A stretch of DNA of 21,848 nucleotides, from NCBI GenBank assembly GCA_046541575.1, contig JBKHDA010000033.1, positions 1 to 21,848 of the forward strand. The letters run 5' to 3'. A program made the position numbers and the translations under genes. The notes under the pieces are model-generated. The model was given only the letters and a program-made list of their open reading frames with translations. It made no database searches and had not been told where the DNA came from. Of this stretch, positions 21,836 through 21,848 are shown in pieces (within the stretch, counting starts at the first letter, position 1; each line of letters starts with the position of its first letter). This DNA is from Halanaerobium sp046541575. GTDB lineage: Bacteria; Bacillota; Halanaerobiia; Halanaerobiales; Halanaerobiaceae.

Positions 21836-21848
21836 ATATTTCACCTCC

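Noticed and set aside
21836..21844. GTG start for the Memo-like gene, and similar GTG starts at 20989, 18839 and 8667
   Set aside because: In each case the GTG is part of the GAGGTG/GGGGTG ribosome-binding sequence for a start 9 or 15 nt downstream.
1..21848. tRNA or rRNA genes, insertion sequences, prophage or transfer genes
   Set aside because: I saw no tRNA cloverleaf signatures, rRNA segments, transposase or integrase motifs; the window reads as core chromosome.

Overview
The window looks like chromosome of an AT-rich, strictly anaerobic, fermentative low-GC Firmicute. The gene content (electron-bifurcating [FeFe] hydrogenase with a regulatory gene set, CdaA/GlmM/GlmS, EndoA-type MazEF) and frequent TTG/GTG starts behind strong GGAGG sites fit Halanaerobiales or a related clostridial lineage. 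That placement is inference; there is no rRNA gene here. Nearly all genes lie on the minus strand, so they are described in transcription order from high to low coordinates.

Region 1 (21835 to 20129): an AmmeMemoRadiSam locus. Memo-like (LigB-fold) and AMMECR1-like genes are intact. The third partner, the radical SAM gene, survives only as a scar with an internal deletion, a nonsense codon and a frameshift. Next come an AT-rich stretch, a 53-residue zinc-ribbon gene with its own near-consensus promoter (19758-19995), a bidirectional terminator, and the only plus-strand gene, a CPBP-like membrane protein that lacks the family's catalytic residues (18965-19690).

Region 2 (18830 to 14046): cdaA, a single-domain cdaR-like gene, glmM and glmS. 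This is the known cluster linking c-di-AMP synthesis to glucosamine/peptidoglycan precursor supply. The glmS leader holds a clear glmS self-cleaving ribozyme (15937-16078). glmS ends at an intrinsic terminator.

Region 3 (13979 to 8025): a sigma-A-like promoter drives acpS, the NAD(P)H-hydrate repair gene nnrE/nnrD, dcd, and a UPF1-like SF1 helicase with an unusual DbpA-type RNA-binding domain at its N-terminus. A hairpin follows. Then comes a previously easy-to-miss 48-codon gene with a perfect TTGACA-17-TATAAT promoter and a terminator folded over its stop codon; its protein resembles the toxin-binding tail of MazE antitoxins. Immediately downstream is an EndoAI/EndoA (MazEF) pair with its own promoter.

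Region 4 (7893 to 1): a ten-gene hydrogenase operon running off the left edge. It starts with regulatory-looking genes (DRTGG-type protein, RsbW/RsbT-type ATPase, a sensor-like group C [FeFe] hydrogenase, second DRTGG-type protein, PHP phosphoesterase). It continues with hydC (NuoE), a GHKL ATPase, a thioredoxin-like ferredoxin with only three cysteines, hydB (NuoF) and hydA. HydABC would couple NADH and reduced ferredoxin oxidation to H2 production in the cytoplasm; the upstream genes look like a redox/H2-sensing control module.

The most notable items are the orphan MazE-tail gene and its stop-codon terminator, the hydrogenase signalling module, the DbpA-helicase fusion, the ablated radical SAM gene and the minimal CdaR.
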